Below are positions 33,376 through 41,407 of a DNA stretch of 64,000 nucleotides, piece by piece. The notes under the pieces were generated by a model. That model was not told the DNA's origin, did not search any database, and saw nothing but the letters and a program-made list of their open reading frames with translations. A program made the translations under genes and the position numbers. The DNA comes from Actinoplanes utahensis (GTDB taxonomy: Bacteria > Actinomycetota > Actinomycetes > Mycobacteriales > Micromonosporaceae), in contig NZ_BOMZ01000081.1 in NCBI RefSeq assembly GCF_016862455.1, positions 1-64,000 on the forward strand. The letters are read 5' to 3'. Every line of letters starts with the position of its first letter. The stretch's first letter is position 1.

Positions 33376-35148
33376 ATGGAACAACCGAGATCTCCCCAGC
33401 TCAGCCGTCGGGCGGCGGTCGGCATGGCCGGCGGCGTCGTGGCGGGCGCGGCCGTCGGGCTACCGGCCTTCGGTGCCGCGCCCGCGACCGACGCGGACGC
33501 CATCGTGGTCGGCCACGGCCTGGCCGGGCTGGTCGCCACCGCCGAGCTCGTCGCCGCCGGCCGCAAGGTGCTGCTGCTCGACCAGGAGAACGAGGCGAAC
33601 ATCGGCGGCCAGGCGCACTGGTCGTTCGGCGGGCTGTTCTTCGTCGACTCCGACGAGCAGCGGTTGATGGGTGTCAAGGACAACCTCGACCTGGCCTGGC
33701 AGGACTGGCTCGGTACGGCCGGGTTCGACCGGGGCGTGGACGACCCGGCCGGAGCCGACTACTGGGCGTACCGGTGGGCGCAGGCGTACGTGCGGTTCGC
33801 GGCGGGGGAGAAGCGGTCCTGGCTGGCCGGGCTCGGGTTGCAGTGGTTCCCGATGGTGGGCTGGGCGGAGCGGGGCGGCGGGCTCGCCGACGGGCACGGC
33901 AACTCGGTGCCGCGGTTCCACGTCACGTGGGGCACCGGGCCGGCGATCGTCGAGCCGTTCGAGAAGAAGGTGCGGGCCGGGGTCGCCGCCGGGAAGGTGG
34001 TCTTCAAGTTCCGGCACCGGGTCGACGAGATCGTGCAGACCGGCGGGGCGGTCACCGGCGTACGCGGCAAGGTCCTGGAAGCGAGCACCGCCGCGCGCGG
34101 GAAGCCCTCCTCGCGTACCGTCGTCGCCGATTTCGAACTGAAGGCGCCGGTCGTGATCGTGGCGTCCGGCGGGATCGGCGCCAACCACGACCTGGTCCGG
34201 CAGAACTGGCCGGCGCGGCTCGGCCGGGCCCCGCAGACCCTGATCACCGGCGTGCCGGCGTACGTGGACGGGCGGATGCTCGCGATCACCGCACGGACCG
34301 GCGCGCGGATCGTCAACCCGGACCGGATGTGGCACTACACCGAGGGCGTGCGCAACTGGGACCCGATCTGGCCCGGCCACGGCATCCGGATCCTGCCCGG
34401 CCCGTCGTCGGTGTGGCTCGACGCCACCGGCAAGCGTTTCCGGGCGCCCGACTTCCCCGGCTACGACACCCTGCACACGCTCGGGTCGATCACCGCGTCC
34501 GGGTACGACTACTCCTGGTTCGTCACCACCCAGAAGATCGTCGACAAGGAGTTCGCCCTCTCCGGCTCCGAGCAGAACCCGGACCTGACCGGCAGGAACC
34601 TCTGGCTGCTGCTGTCCCGGGTCTGGCAGACGCCCGGCCCGATCCAGAGGTTCCAGCAGTACGGCGCCGACTTCGTGAAGGCCGCCACGCTGCCGGAACT
34701 CGTCGCCGGGATGAACCGGCTCACCGGCACCGACCTGATCGAGCTGGACGCGCTGAGACGGCAGATCGAGGCGCGGGACCGGGAGATCGACAACCCGTAC
34801 AGCAAGGACGCCCAGGTCCAGGGCATCCGTAACGCCCTGTCGTACCCCGGTGACGTGCTCGGCCGGACCGCCTCCGCCCACCGGATCCTCGACTCGTCGG
34901 CCGGCCCGCTGGTCGCGGTCCGCCTCAACGTGCTGACCCGCAAGACCCTCGGCGGCCTGCAGACCAACCTCCAGGGCCAGGTCCTCGGCGCCTCCGGCGC
35001 TCCGATCCCCGGCCTTTACGCGGCCGGGGAAGCCGCTGGTTTCGGTGGCGGCGGCGTCCACGGTTACCGATCCCTCGAGGGTACGTTCCTCGGCGGCTGC
35101 CTCTTCTCCGGCCGCGTCGCGGGCCGGGCCGCCGCCGCGGCCCTGTAG
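33376..35148 (+). CDS. FAD-binding dehydrogenase, Tat-exported flavoprotein
   Basis: A 590-residue flavoprotein of the fumarate reductase/KstD superfamily. A twin-arginine signal (SRRAAVGMAGGVVAGAAVGLPAFG) precedes the dinucleotide fold (DAIVVGHGLAGLVATAELVAAG). VIVASGGIGANHDLVRQNWP and the C-terminal GLYAAGEAAGFGGGGVHGYRSLEGTFLGGCLFSGRVAG complete FAD binding. Members of this PRK12834-type group are found in many actinobacteria, with unknown substrate. GAGGAAGC precedes the ATG. A 76-bp stretch of its 3' end is duplicated at 36324. Confidence 0.92.
   Translation: MEQPRSPQLSRRAAVGMAGGVVAGAAVGLPAFGAAPATDADAIVVGHGLAGLVATAELVAAGRKVLLLDQENEANIGGQAHWSFGGLFFVDSDEQRLMGVKDNLDLAWQDWLGTAGFDRGVDDPAGADYWAYRWAQAYVRFAAGEKRSWLAGLGLQWFPMVGWAERGGGLADGHGNSVPRFHVTWGTGPAIVEPFEKKVRAGVAAGKVVFKFRHRVDEIVQTGGAVTGVRGKVLEASTAARGKPSSRTVVADFELKAPVVIVASGGIGANHDLVRQNWPARLGRAPQTLITGVPAYVDGRMLAITARTGARIVNPDRMWHYTEGVRNWDPIWPGHGIRILPGPSSVWLDATGKRFRAPDFPGYDTLHTLGSITASGYDYSWFVTTQKIVDKEFALSGSEQNPDLTGRNLWLLLSRVWQTPGPIQRFQQYGADFVKAATLPELVAGMNRLTGTDLIELDALRRQIEARDREIDNPYSKDAQVQGIRNALSYPGDVLGRTASAHRILDSSAGPLVAVRLNVLTRKTLGGLQTNLQGQVLGASGAPIPGLYAAGEAAGFGGGGVHGYRSLEGTFLGGCLFSGRVAGRAAAAAL
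34989..35064 (+). repeat. 76-bp duplicated segment, parent copy in the flavoprotein gene
   Basis: Encodes ASGAPIPGLYAAGEAAGFGG and the next residues of the FAD-binding C-terminus. Repeated at 36324-36399 with about five differences and no gaps, offset 1335 bp. Confidence 0.9.
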
Positions 35149-35150
35149 AC

Positions 35151-35184
35151 CCGTGGGTGGTGGATCCCGCTCCGCCACCCACGG
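35151..35184. terminator. Bidirectional 10-bp hairpin
   Basis: CCGTGGGTGG and its perfect complement around a 14-base loop, directly after the flavoprotein stop and before the end of the convergent inhibitor-like gene. Confidence 0.75.
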
Positions 35185-35248
35185 CAGCATTCTTCGATCG
35201 CCCAGCGGGCGCCGGCGACACTCACCAGAGTGTCATCGGGCGCTGAAC

Positions 35249-35668
35249 CTACGCGACACATCCGGTCGCGCCGGCGACCCAGCGATGCGAACGCAAGAAC
35301 ACGTTCTCGTCGTTTCGCAGGAATCCCTGCGAGACGCACCAGTAGAAGTTCTGATAGCCCGATGCGCGGTACACCGCCACGCCGGCGTACCGGCTGCTCG
35401 TGCCGTTGTTGAAGATGGACCTGACGGGCTGGCTCGCGGACCAGGAACACCTGATGGGGGCGGTCTGCCAGTCGTTGTCCGCGTCACTCCACAGGCACCG
35501 CGATCCGGTGCCGTAGGGGCCGGTCCAGACACAGACATTGCCTGACGGGCATTCCCAGGCCGCCGGCTGTCGCGCCGCGGACGCCGGAGCCGCCACCGTC
35601 GCGGTGGTCGCGGCGACCCCCACGGTGAGCGCCGCGGCCAGGATCGCGCGCCTGAAGAAATATCTCAT
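35249..35668 (-). CDS. Secreted peptidase inhibitor I36-like (beta/gamma-crystallin fold) protein
   Basis: A 139-residue secreted protein. The signal peptide ends at ATVAAPASAA (about 31). The mature part has four to six cysteines and the I36/SMPI-like pattern: ECPSGNVCVWTGPYGTGS, then SWSASQPVRSIFNNGTS and GVAVYRASGYQNFYWCVSQG. Family members include Streptomyces metalloproteinase inhibitors, but many of these small crystallin-like proteins have unknown roles. It lies 37 bp from the next small secreted gene on the same strand, in an island of lower G+C. Confidence 0.82.
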   Translation of the reverse strand: MRYFFRRAILAAALTVGVAATTATVAAPASAARQPAAWECPSGNVCVWTGPYGTGSRCLWSDADNDWQTAPIRCSWSASQPVRSIFNNGTSSRYAGVAVYRASGYQNFYWCVSQGFLRNDENVFLRSHRWVAGATGCVA

Positions 35669-35705
35669 TCCGACCTCCCTGTATCGCCGGCTCCGACGTT
35701 GCGGG

Positions 35706-36212
35706 CTAATGGCTTGATCCGGTCCAGGCGCCGGTCCTCGGATTCACGAACGACCACTCGCCCGTGCTGCGGTTCTCCCTCATCTGCATGGTGCGCGTAC
35801 CGCTCGGCTGTCCGCAGTAGACGTAGTAGGTGTAGCTCCCCGAGATCCAGTCGTCGCAGAATCTCTGCGCGAAGCCCCAGGTGATCGGCCCGACCTCACC
35901 ATCGGATTGATTGTCGCCGATGTATGTGTACTGATACTGGAACGTCTGGTTGTGGGTGTTCGTGCCGTACCCGCCGTCGATGAACCCGGTTCCCTGTCCA
36001 TTGTCGAACCCGTCGACCCACAGGATGGCCTGCCACATGCGGACGACGTTGCCGTTGCGCACGCACCAGCTCTGTGTGCAGAGCGTGTGGTTGTCGCTCC
36101 ACCCCCAGGACACCGGGTGGGCGGAGGCGGGAGATGCCACCAGGGTGCTGCCGACGCCGGCCACTGCCGTCAGCATCACTGCTGTCAGAACTCGTTGAAA
36201 ACGGCGATACAT
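35706..36212 (-). CDS. Small secreted protein of unknown family
   Basis: A 168-residue exported protein: signal MYRRFQRVLTAVMLTAVAGV to ASPASA (about 31), then a mature domain rich in Trp, Tyr, Gly and Asn with paired cysteines (HTLCTQSWCVRNG, QRFCDDW, YYVYCGQ). The start is fixed by GGAGGAG at good distance. Codon third-position G+C looks lower than in neighbours. It sits with the I36-like gene and may be co-transcribed. No function can be assigned; the repeated aromatic/Gly pattern suggests a beta-rich binding protein. Confidence 0.8.
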   Translation of the reverse strand: MYRRFQRVLTAVMLTAVAGVGSTLVASPASAHPVSWGWSDNHTLCTQSWCVRNGNVVRMWQAILWVDGFDNGQGTGFIDGGYGTNTHNQTFQYQYTYIGDNQSDGEVGPITWGFAQRFCDDWISGSYTYYVYCGQPSGTRTMQMRENRSTGEWSFVNPRTGAWTGSSH

Positions 36213-36323
36213 GGTCTCCTCCATGTGCCGAGTACAAGTAGGAAACCAATCGTTATGCGTGGATCTGTAATGGATCTGTAGAAAATCTGTGGAGAATCCG
36301 GCGGCCGGAGGTCGCCGCACCAA

Positions 36324-36399
36324 CGCCTCCGGCGCTCCGATCCCCGGCCCTTACGCGGCCGGGGAAGCCGCGGGTTTCGGTGGTGGCGCCGTCCACGGT
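36324..36399 (+). pseudogene. Duplicated fragment of the flavoprotein gene
   Basis: In frame it reads ASGAPIPGPYAAGEAAGFGG followed by GAVHG, matching the C-terminal FAD loop of the gene at 33376 with about 95 % base identity. No more of that gene is present on either side. It marks the far edge of the island that carries the two secreted proteins. Confidence 0.9.
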
Positions 36400-36401
36400 C
36401 A

Positions 36402-36620
36402 TCCACCGGCGAGTTCGACCTGCCGGATGAGGTGGGCGACGCCGAGCAGCGTTGGCAGCGGATGCTGACCGCCGAGCTGGGTGACCCGGTCCGGGCGCGG
36501 CTGGTGCGCCTGGTCGGTGACGGGCTGTTCCTGGCCGCCCTGACCGGTCCGCCCCCGACCTCCGGCGAGGTGGAAGAGCTGCTGCGCCACCTCGGTCTGC
36601 GCACGGCAGCGCCTATCTGA
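36402..36620 (+). pseudogene. C-terminal remnant of a TetR-family regulator
   Basis: About 70 codons in frame read as the last helices of an actinobacterial TetR ligand domain (AEQRWQRMLTAELGDPVRARLVRLVGDGLFLAALTG, EEVELLRHL-like end). The DNA-binding half is absent; the sequence begins right after the flavoprotein fragment. No start codon context; judged a truncated gene. Confidence 0.6.
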
Positions 36621-36703
36621 CCGTCCTCGCGCTCGGGGCCGTGGTGTACGTGGGCGCCGACATCGTCGCCGCCGGCGTCTTCACCATCGCCGTGCTGGCC
36701 TGA
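36605..36703 (+). pseudogene. C-terminal transmembrane remnant
   Basis: Overlapping the end of the TetR remnant in another frame, about 32 codons read AYLTVLALGAVVYVGADIV and AAGVFTIAVLA then stop, a hydrophobic helix like the end of a membrane protein. No beginning is present. Confidence 0.4.
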
Positions 36704-36870
36704 ACCACATGTCCCATCCGGTGATCACGATGTCCTCCCCGTTCCGGCCGGCCATTGCGCTCGGTACGCCTGGGAGGTTCCGGGCACACCTGAGATAAGG
36801 CGGTCTCCCTCTCCGTACGGACCGGCCGTTGCGGGCCGAAGGGGCTGCGTCTCATATTCCGGCCCGTCGG

Positions 36871-36901
36871 TTGACCTCAACACGACTTGAGGTTTTAGCG
36901 T
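36871..36901 (+). promoter_or_regulatory. SoxR-type promoter of the Ni-SOD gene
   Basis: TTGACC (36871-36876) and TAGCGT (36896-36901) are 19 bp apart. The spacer carries ACCTCAA-CACGAC-TTGAGGT, perfect 7-bp arms, matching the SoxR box core CCTCAA-N6-TTGAGG known from enteric soxS and from actinobacterial SoxR targets. The GTG of the gene is 6 bp past the -10, so the message should be leaderless. Confidence 0.8.
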
Positions 36902-36907
36902 TCTGAC

Positions 36908-37318
36908 GTGCAGAAACGCCTATGGAACCTGATGCGCCCGCGGACCGTCGTGAGCGCCCACTGCGACCTGCCCTGCGGCGTCTACGACCCGGCCCAGGCC
37001 CGGATCGAGGCCGAGTCGCTGCTGGCGATCGCCAAGAAGTACCAGGACAACGAGGACCCGGAGTTCCGGACCCGGGCCCTGATCATCAAGGAGCAGCGGG
37101 CCGAGCTGGTCAAGCACCACCTGTGGGTGCTGTGGACCGACTACTTCAAGGCGCCGCACTTCGAGAAGTACCCGCAGCTGCACGGCCTGTTCAACGAGGC
37201 CACCAAGCTGGCCGGGGCGGGCGGGGCGAAGGGCTCGGCCGATCCGGAGGTCGCGGAGAAGCTGCTCGCCAGGATCGAGGAGATCGCCACGATCTTCTGG
37301 GAGACCAAGCAGGCGTGA
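36908..37318 (+). CDS. sodN: Nickel-containing superoxide dismutase
   Basis: A 136-residue precursor. A 17-residue leader (VQKRLWNLMRPRTVVSA) is followed by the nickel hook HCDLPCGVYDPAQARIEAES, in which the His amine/imidazole and two Cys bind Ni after the leader is cut before His. The rest (YQDNEDPEFRTRALIIKEQRAELVKHHLWVLWTDYF, FWETKQA end) is the four-helix SodN fold. It dismutates superoxide in the cytosol. The usual leader peptidase gene sodX is not adjacent. A MerR/SoxR-type promoter directly precedes the GTG, and a strong terminator follows. Confidence 0.97.
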   Translation: MQKRLWNLMRPRTVVSAHCDLPCGVYDPAQARIEAESLLAIAKKYQDNEDPEFRTRALIIKEQRAELVKHHLWVLWTDYFKAPHFEKYPQLHGLFNEATKLAGAGGAKGSADPEVAEKLLARIEEIATIFWETKQA

Positions 37319-37322
37319 GGCG

Positions 37323-37354
37323 GCGCGGCCCGGCCTGCTCCGGCCGGGCCGCGC
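37323..37354 (+). terminator. 13-bp perfect hairpin after sodN
   Basis: GCGCGGCCCGGCC-TGCTCC-GGCCGGGCCGCGC, 4 bp beyond the stop codon. Confidence 0.85.
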
Positions 37355-37430
37355 TACTTCCGATGGTGTACGCCCCGATGACGCCGCCGGGACGACGCGC
37401 TCGCCCGGCTGCCGTCCATAGCGTCGGGAC

Positions 37431-38084
37431 ATGCGAAGGAGACTCGACACCGTCCCGGCCGGACTGGCCGGATTCGTGGCCGCCGCCGGGCTGGCCGACC
37501 TGCTCAACCCCGGCTGGAGCCCGGTCGAACGGATGGTCAGCCACTATGTGCACGGCCGGGCCGGCTGGCTGATCCCGCTGGCCCTGCTCAGCCTGGCCGT
37601 CGCGTCCGGGGTGCTGCTGCGGCGGATCGCCGGCCACACCCGGGATGGGCGGGCCGGCCTCTGGTCGCTGGGGGCCTGGACGGCCGCGGTTCTGCTCGGC
37701 GCGGTGTTCCCCGCGGATCCGTACGGGCGGTGGCATGAGCCGCCCACGACGGCCGGGATGGTGCACGGGGCCGCCGCGCTGGTGGCGTTCACCGTGTTGC
37801 CGGTGGCGGCGGTGCTGCTCACCCGTACCCTCGAGCAGGGTCGTGCAAGGCCGGCAGGCCGCCTCCTCAGGGTGATGGCTGCCGCGACCGTGGCGGCCTG
37901 CCTGATCCTGGTCGTCGCCTTCCTCGACGTGTCCGACGGCCCGTCGCTGACCGCCGGACCGTGGGAGAGCCTGGTCGGGCTGGCCGAGCGGCTGACGCTG
38001 TGGACCTATGTCGCGTGGCTGGCCGTCGCCTCCTCGGCGGTCGACCGGCGGGCGGCGCCCTCCACGGCCCGCAGTCGATCATGA
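37431..38084 (+). CDS. DUF998 membrane protein
   Basis: A 217-residue protein with six transmembrane helices and the DUF998 marks: RMVSHYVHGRAGWL after the first helix and VFPADPYGRWHEPPTTAGMVHG in the middle, both conserved loops of the family. Function unknown; DUF998 proteins are related in layout to frizzled-like or lipid-related integral proteins. An ATG with GAAGGAG upstream fixes the start. It converges on the esterase gene with 5 bp between them. Confidence 0.88.
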   Translation: MRRRLDTVPAGLAGFVAAAGLADLLNPGWSPVERMVSHYVHGRAGWLIPLALLSLAVASGVLLRRIAGHTRDGRAGLWSLGAWTAAVLLGAVFPADPYGRWHEPPTTAGMVHGAAALVAFTVLPVAAVLLTRTLEQGRARPAGRLLRVMAAATVAACLILVVAFLDVSDGPSLTAGPWESLVGLAERLTLWTYVAWLAVASSAVDRRAAPSTARSRS

Positions 38085-38089
38085 GCGGC

Positions 38090-38971
38090 TCACTCCCGGA
38101 AGATCTCCAGGACCGGCCGGCGTACCGCGGTGGAGCTCAGGTACTCGCCGATGCCGTGATGATTCCAGCTGGTGTTGGTCACCGAGAAATCGGCGCAGCG
38201 GTCGGCCGGACTGAACTCCGGCCGGATCGTGTGATCGAGCGCCACGAGATCGCGGAAATCGGAGACGTTGCGCCAGGAACGGACCGGAGACGGGACCTGC
38301 AACGGGCGTGCCACCAGATCCTGCACCTCGGTGACCCCGAGCGGCGAGCCGGCCGTCACCAGCAGCGGCACGTCCCGATCGCGCAGACCCTGCTCCCGCA
38401 GCACGTCGTAGGCGATGATCGAGCCGAGACTGTGCCCGATCACCACGACCGGGCCGCCGGCGCCGGACAGAGCCTCCCGGACGACCTGCCGCATGGCGTC
38501 GCCACGGCCGCCGAAGAAGTAGGCGTACACATCCTTGAAGGTCCGTTTCACCATCTCCCGGAACGCCGCCCGCCGCAGCGCCCTGGGCAGCGGCAGCGCC
38601 TCGAACGGCGAGGTCACCGGGGGAGCGGTGTTCTCGCCCTCGATCAGGGCGTCCGCGGTGTAGGTCAGGTCCCGCAGCCAGGACTCCAGATGCTCGGTGG
38701 TCGTCTGCGGGCCCGCGGAGTCCACCTCGCGCATCACCCCGGCGACGAACGTCTCCGGTGGGTCCGTGGTCTCCGGCGTGGTCTCCGGCAGCTGCTCGAC
38801 CTCGTCGGCCGCGAACGGCGGCAGCGCCCGCGCGTGCGAGACGGGCGCCCAGTACGCCATCCGGGAGGCCGTCCCCATGTCGCGGCCGAACAACGCCTGA
38901 TCCCATTGCCGTTTCAACGGAGCGGACGGGATCTTGTTGCCGTTTCCGTGTACGTAGACGATCGTTGCCAT
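38090..38971 (-). CDS. Alpha/beta hydrolase (lipase/esterase-like)
   Basis: A 293-residue cytosolic hydrolase: IVYVHGNGNK oxyanion region, nucleophile elbow GHSLGSIIAYDVL, VTAGSPLG after it, and a C-terminal His in WNHHGIGEYL. The middle (about 90-170) is a lid-like helical insert with KRTFKDVYAYFFGG. Related proteins are annotated as serine peptidases or lipases without known substrate. ATG 38971 has GGGAG at a normal distance. Confidence 0.82.
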   Translation of the reverse strand: MATIVYVHGNGNKIPSAPLKRQWDQALFGRDMGTASRMAYWAPVSHARALPPFAADEVEQLPETTPETTDPPETFVAGVMREVDSAGPQTTTEHLESWLRDLTYTADALIEGENTAPPVTSPFEALPLPRALRRAAFREMVKRTFKDVYAYFFGGRGDAMRQVVREALSGAGGPVVVIGHSLGSIIAYDVLREQGLRDRDVPLLVTAGSPLGVTEVQDLVARPLQVPSPVRSWRNVSDFRDLVALDHTIRPEFSPADRCADFSVTNTSWNHHGIGEYLSSTAVRRPVLEIFRE

Positions 38972-39127
38972 CGAGGATCTCCCGCCTTTCCCGGTTGCGG
39001 TATCCACGCGGTTTTCGCCCCGATTATCCGGCGGCCTTTCCGCACTCTTCGCCCGCAGTCCGCTTACCGACAAGGCGGGGAGGGCCTATGCTGCGGTCGA
39101 TCGTCCCCATCGGACCCCGGGAGTGGT

Positions 39128-39661
39128 GTGTTCGCCGAGCACGTTCGTGACCTCGCCGTGACCGCGGCCGTGTTCGGCTTCTTCGCCGCCACCTGGTTCG
39201 GGTGGGCGCAGGAGGGTCCGCCCCGCCCCTGGCGGCGGTACCTGATCGCCGGCACGGTCGTCAGCTACCTCGTCATGCTGGCCGGGATCGTGCTCGCCTG
39301 GCGGCACTGGGACGACGGCACCGTCTTCACCGCGGATTCGAGCCGGACCTTCGGCATCGTCGTGGGCATCGAGTTCGGCGCGGCCGCCGCCATGGCCGTG
39401 CTGCTCACGGTGATGCGCCGGAAGGAGCTGATCCCGGTCTGGATCGCCTTCATCGTCGGCGTGCACCTGTTCCCGGTCGCGGCGATCATCGAGTACCCGC
39501 TCGTGCACGTCACCGCCGTCCTCGTCACGGCGGTCGTGCTGGCGTCCCTGCCGTTCGCCCGCAAGCGCCGGCTCCCCGTGAGCGCCGTCGTCGGCGCCGG
39601 AACCGGGGTGGTGCTGCTCGCCGCCGCGATCGCCTCGGCACTCGCGGCATCGTGGGGCTAG
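39128..39661 (+). CDS. Conserved five-helix membrane protein
   Basis: A 177-residue protein with five to six hydrophobic helices; conserved-looking loops are FFAATWFGWAQEGPP and IPVWIAFIVGVHLFPVA. It resembles small actinobacterial membrane proteins without an assigned role. The GTG at 39128 begins VFAEHVRDLAVTAAV. It lies alone between the divergent esterase and the DedA gene. Confidence 0.75.
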   Translation: MFAEHVRDLAVTAAVFGFFAATWFGWAQEGPPRPWRRYLIAGTVVSYLVMLAGIVLAWRHWDDGTVFTADSSRTFGIVVGIEFGAAAAMAVLLTVMRRKELIPVWIAFIVGVHLFPVAAIIEYPLVHVTAVLVTAVVLASLPFARKRRLPVSAVVGAGTGVVLLAAAIASALAASWG

Positions 39662-39882
39662 CACTACCCCGAAGGGGCGAGCCAGCACCATGGAAGGGCT
39701 TTCCATCGGTGGGTACGGTCGGCGCAGCGAACCGAACCGGGGTGACGCAAGTCTGGCAGGGGTTGACGTGATCGGAGACAATCGTCGTCCGATCAGGGAA
39801 TCGGATGAACCATGGGGCCCGGCACGGCGTAGGAGCTGGTGTCGACCCCACAGCCGACCACCGCACCGCGGGAAGGGACACG

Positions 39883-40479
39883 ATGCTGGACCAGGTGATG
39901 CCACTGATCTGCTCGCCCTGGCTCTACCTGATCGTCTTCGTGGCCGTGACGATCGACGGGTTCATTCCGGTCGTTCCCTCCGAGACGGTCGTGATCGGTC
40001 TCGGCGCGGTGTCGGCAGTCGGCTCGCCGAACCTGCTGGCCCTGGTCGCGGCGGCGGTGGCCGGCGGTGTCGCCGGTGACCGGGTCTCCTATCTGCTGGG
40101 CCGCAAGGCCGGCGCCCGGCTGCGCAAGGGCCGGATGGCGAAGGCGGTCGCCAAGGCCGAGCAGGCCCTGCTGAGATACGGGGCGGTCGCCATCCTGGTC
40201 GGCCGGTTCCTGCCGAACGGGCGCACCGCGACCGCGATGATGTCCGGCTCGGTGTCGCTGCCCATGGGCCGGTTCCGGACGTTCAGCCTGCTGGCCAGCA
40301 TGGGCTGGGCGGTGTACGCGATCGGCCTCGGCCGTCTCGGCGGGGAGACCTTCGACGGATCGCCGTTGCTGGGCACGGCGTTCGGCCTGGCCATCGGGAC
40401 GGCCCTGGCCGGAGTGTGCGCGCTGGTGGAGCGGCGGCTGGCGGCGGTCCGGCGGCGGAAGCTCGTCACCGTCGGCTGA
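39883..40479 (+). CDS. DedA-family membrane protein
   Basis: A 198-residue DedA/SNARE-associated protein: FVAVTIDGFIPVVPSETVVIGLG and the characteristic GDRVSYLLGRKAG and ILVGRFLPNGRTATAMMSG loops that line the re-entrant hairpins. DedA proteins are proton-linked lipid transporters or scramblases that recycle undecaprenyl phosphate or phosphatidylethanolamine, depending on subgroup. ATG 39883 has AAGGGA upstream; the long upstream reading frame is unstructured. Next gene starts 20 bp downstream. Confidence 0.9.
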   Translation: MLDQVMPLICSPWLYLIVFVAVTIDGFIPVVPSETVVIGLGAVSAVGSPNLLALVAAAVAGGVAGDRVSYLLGRKAGARLRKGRMAKAVAKAEQALLRYGAVAILVGRFLPNGRTATAMMSGSVSLPMGRFRTFSLLASMGWAVYAIGLGRLGGETFDGSPLLGTAFGLAIGTALAGVCALVERRLAAVRRRKLVTVG

Positions 40480-40498
40480 GACGCCTATCCTCCGTGGT

Positions 40499-41407
40499 AT
40501 GAGCGCGGGCTCGTACCGCATCGGGAGAGGACTGGCCGCGACCTCGCGGCCGGTGGGCTTCGCCGTGGTGACCCTGACCTATGTGATCGCCGGGCTCGCC
40601 GGCTGGGGTGTGGCCGTCCTGGCACGCGGTCAGCATCCGCTGCTGGTCACGTTCCAGGCCGACCTCGTCGCCACCCTGGTGGTGTTCGCGGCGAGTGTGC
40701 TGGTGGCCAACGCGAGCGTCTACGACCCGTACTGGAGCGTCGCCCCGCCGGTGATCGTCGCCGTCTGGGCCGCCACGGACGGTCTCACCGCGCGGCAGAC
40801 GATGGTTCTGCTGCTGATGCTGGCCTGGGCGGTGCGGCTCACCGCCAACTGGGCGGTGTCCTGGCGCGGGCTGCGCCACGAGGACTGGCGCTACGTGCAG
40901 CTCCGCGAGCAGCGGCCCCGCGGCGTCCCGTGGTGGCTGATCAACCTCACCGGCATCCAGCTGATGCCGACCCTCGTGGTGTTCGCCGGGCTGCTCGCGG
41001 TCTGGCCCGCGGCGACCGTGACCGGTCGCCCGTGGCGGCTGCTCGACTACCTCGCGGTCGTCGTGACCGTGGCGGCCGTGCTGATCGAGGCGACCGCCGA
41101 CCGGCAGTTGCACCGGTTCGCCCGGGACCCCGCCAACCATGGTGAGATCCTCGACCGGGGCCTGTGGCGGTACTCGCGGCACCCCAACTATCTCGGCGAG
41201 ATCCTCTTCTGGTGGGGGATGTGGCTGTTCGGGCTGGCGGCCGCGCCGGACTGGTGGTGGACGATCGTCGGGCCGATCGCCATGGTGCTGCTGTTCGCGG
41301 TGGTCAGCGTGCCGATGATGGACCGGCGGTCGCTGGTGCGGCGGCCCGCGTACGCGCAGCACATGCGCCGGGTCCCGGCCCTGCTGCCGTGGCGGTTCAG
41401 GACATGA
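40499..41407 (+). CDS. DUF1295 (steroid 5-alpha-reductase-like) membrane protein
   Basis: A 302-residue protein with about seven helices and the DUF1295 hallmarks ASVYDPYWSVAPP, LRHEDWRYVQLRE, GIQLMPT and, near the end, GLWRYSRHPNYLGEILFWWGMWLF plus YAQHMRRVPALLPW. The HPNY segment binds NADPH in the related sterol reductase/ICMT families. Reduction of an unsaturated lipid is likely, substrate unknown. Follows dedA by 20 bp and is probably co-transcribed. Confidence 0.9.
   Translation: MSAGSYRIGRGLAATSRPVGFAVVTLTYVIAGLAGWGVAVLARGQHPLLVTFQADLVATLVVFAASVLVANASVYDPYWSVAPPVIVAVWAATDGLTARQTMVLLLMLAWAVRLTANWAVSWRGLRHEDWRYVQLREQRPRGVPWWLINLTGIQLMPTLVVFAGLLAVWPAATVTGRPWRLLDYLAVVVTVAAVLIEATADRQLHRFARDPANHGEILDRGLWRYSRHPNYLGEILFWWGMWLFGLAAAPDWWWTIVGPIAMVLLFAVVSVPMMDRRSLVRRPAYAQHMRRVPALLPWRFRT

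Noticed and set aside
37961-39661. 566-codon plus-strand frame covering the esterase region
   Set aside because: The first two-thirds are antisense to the hydrolase at 38090-38971; only the last 177 codons, from GTG 39128, form a plausible protein.
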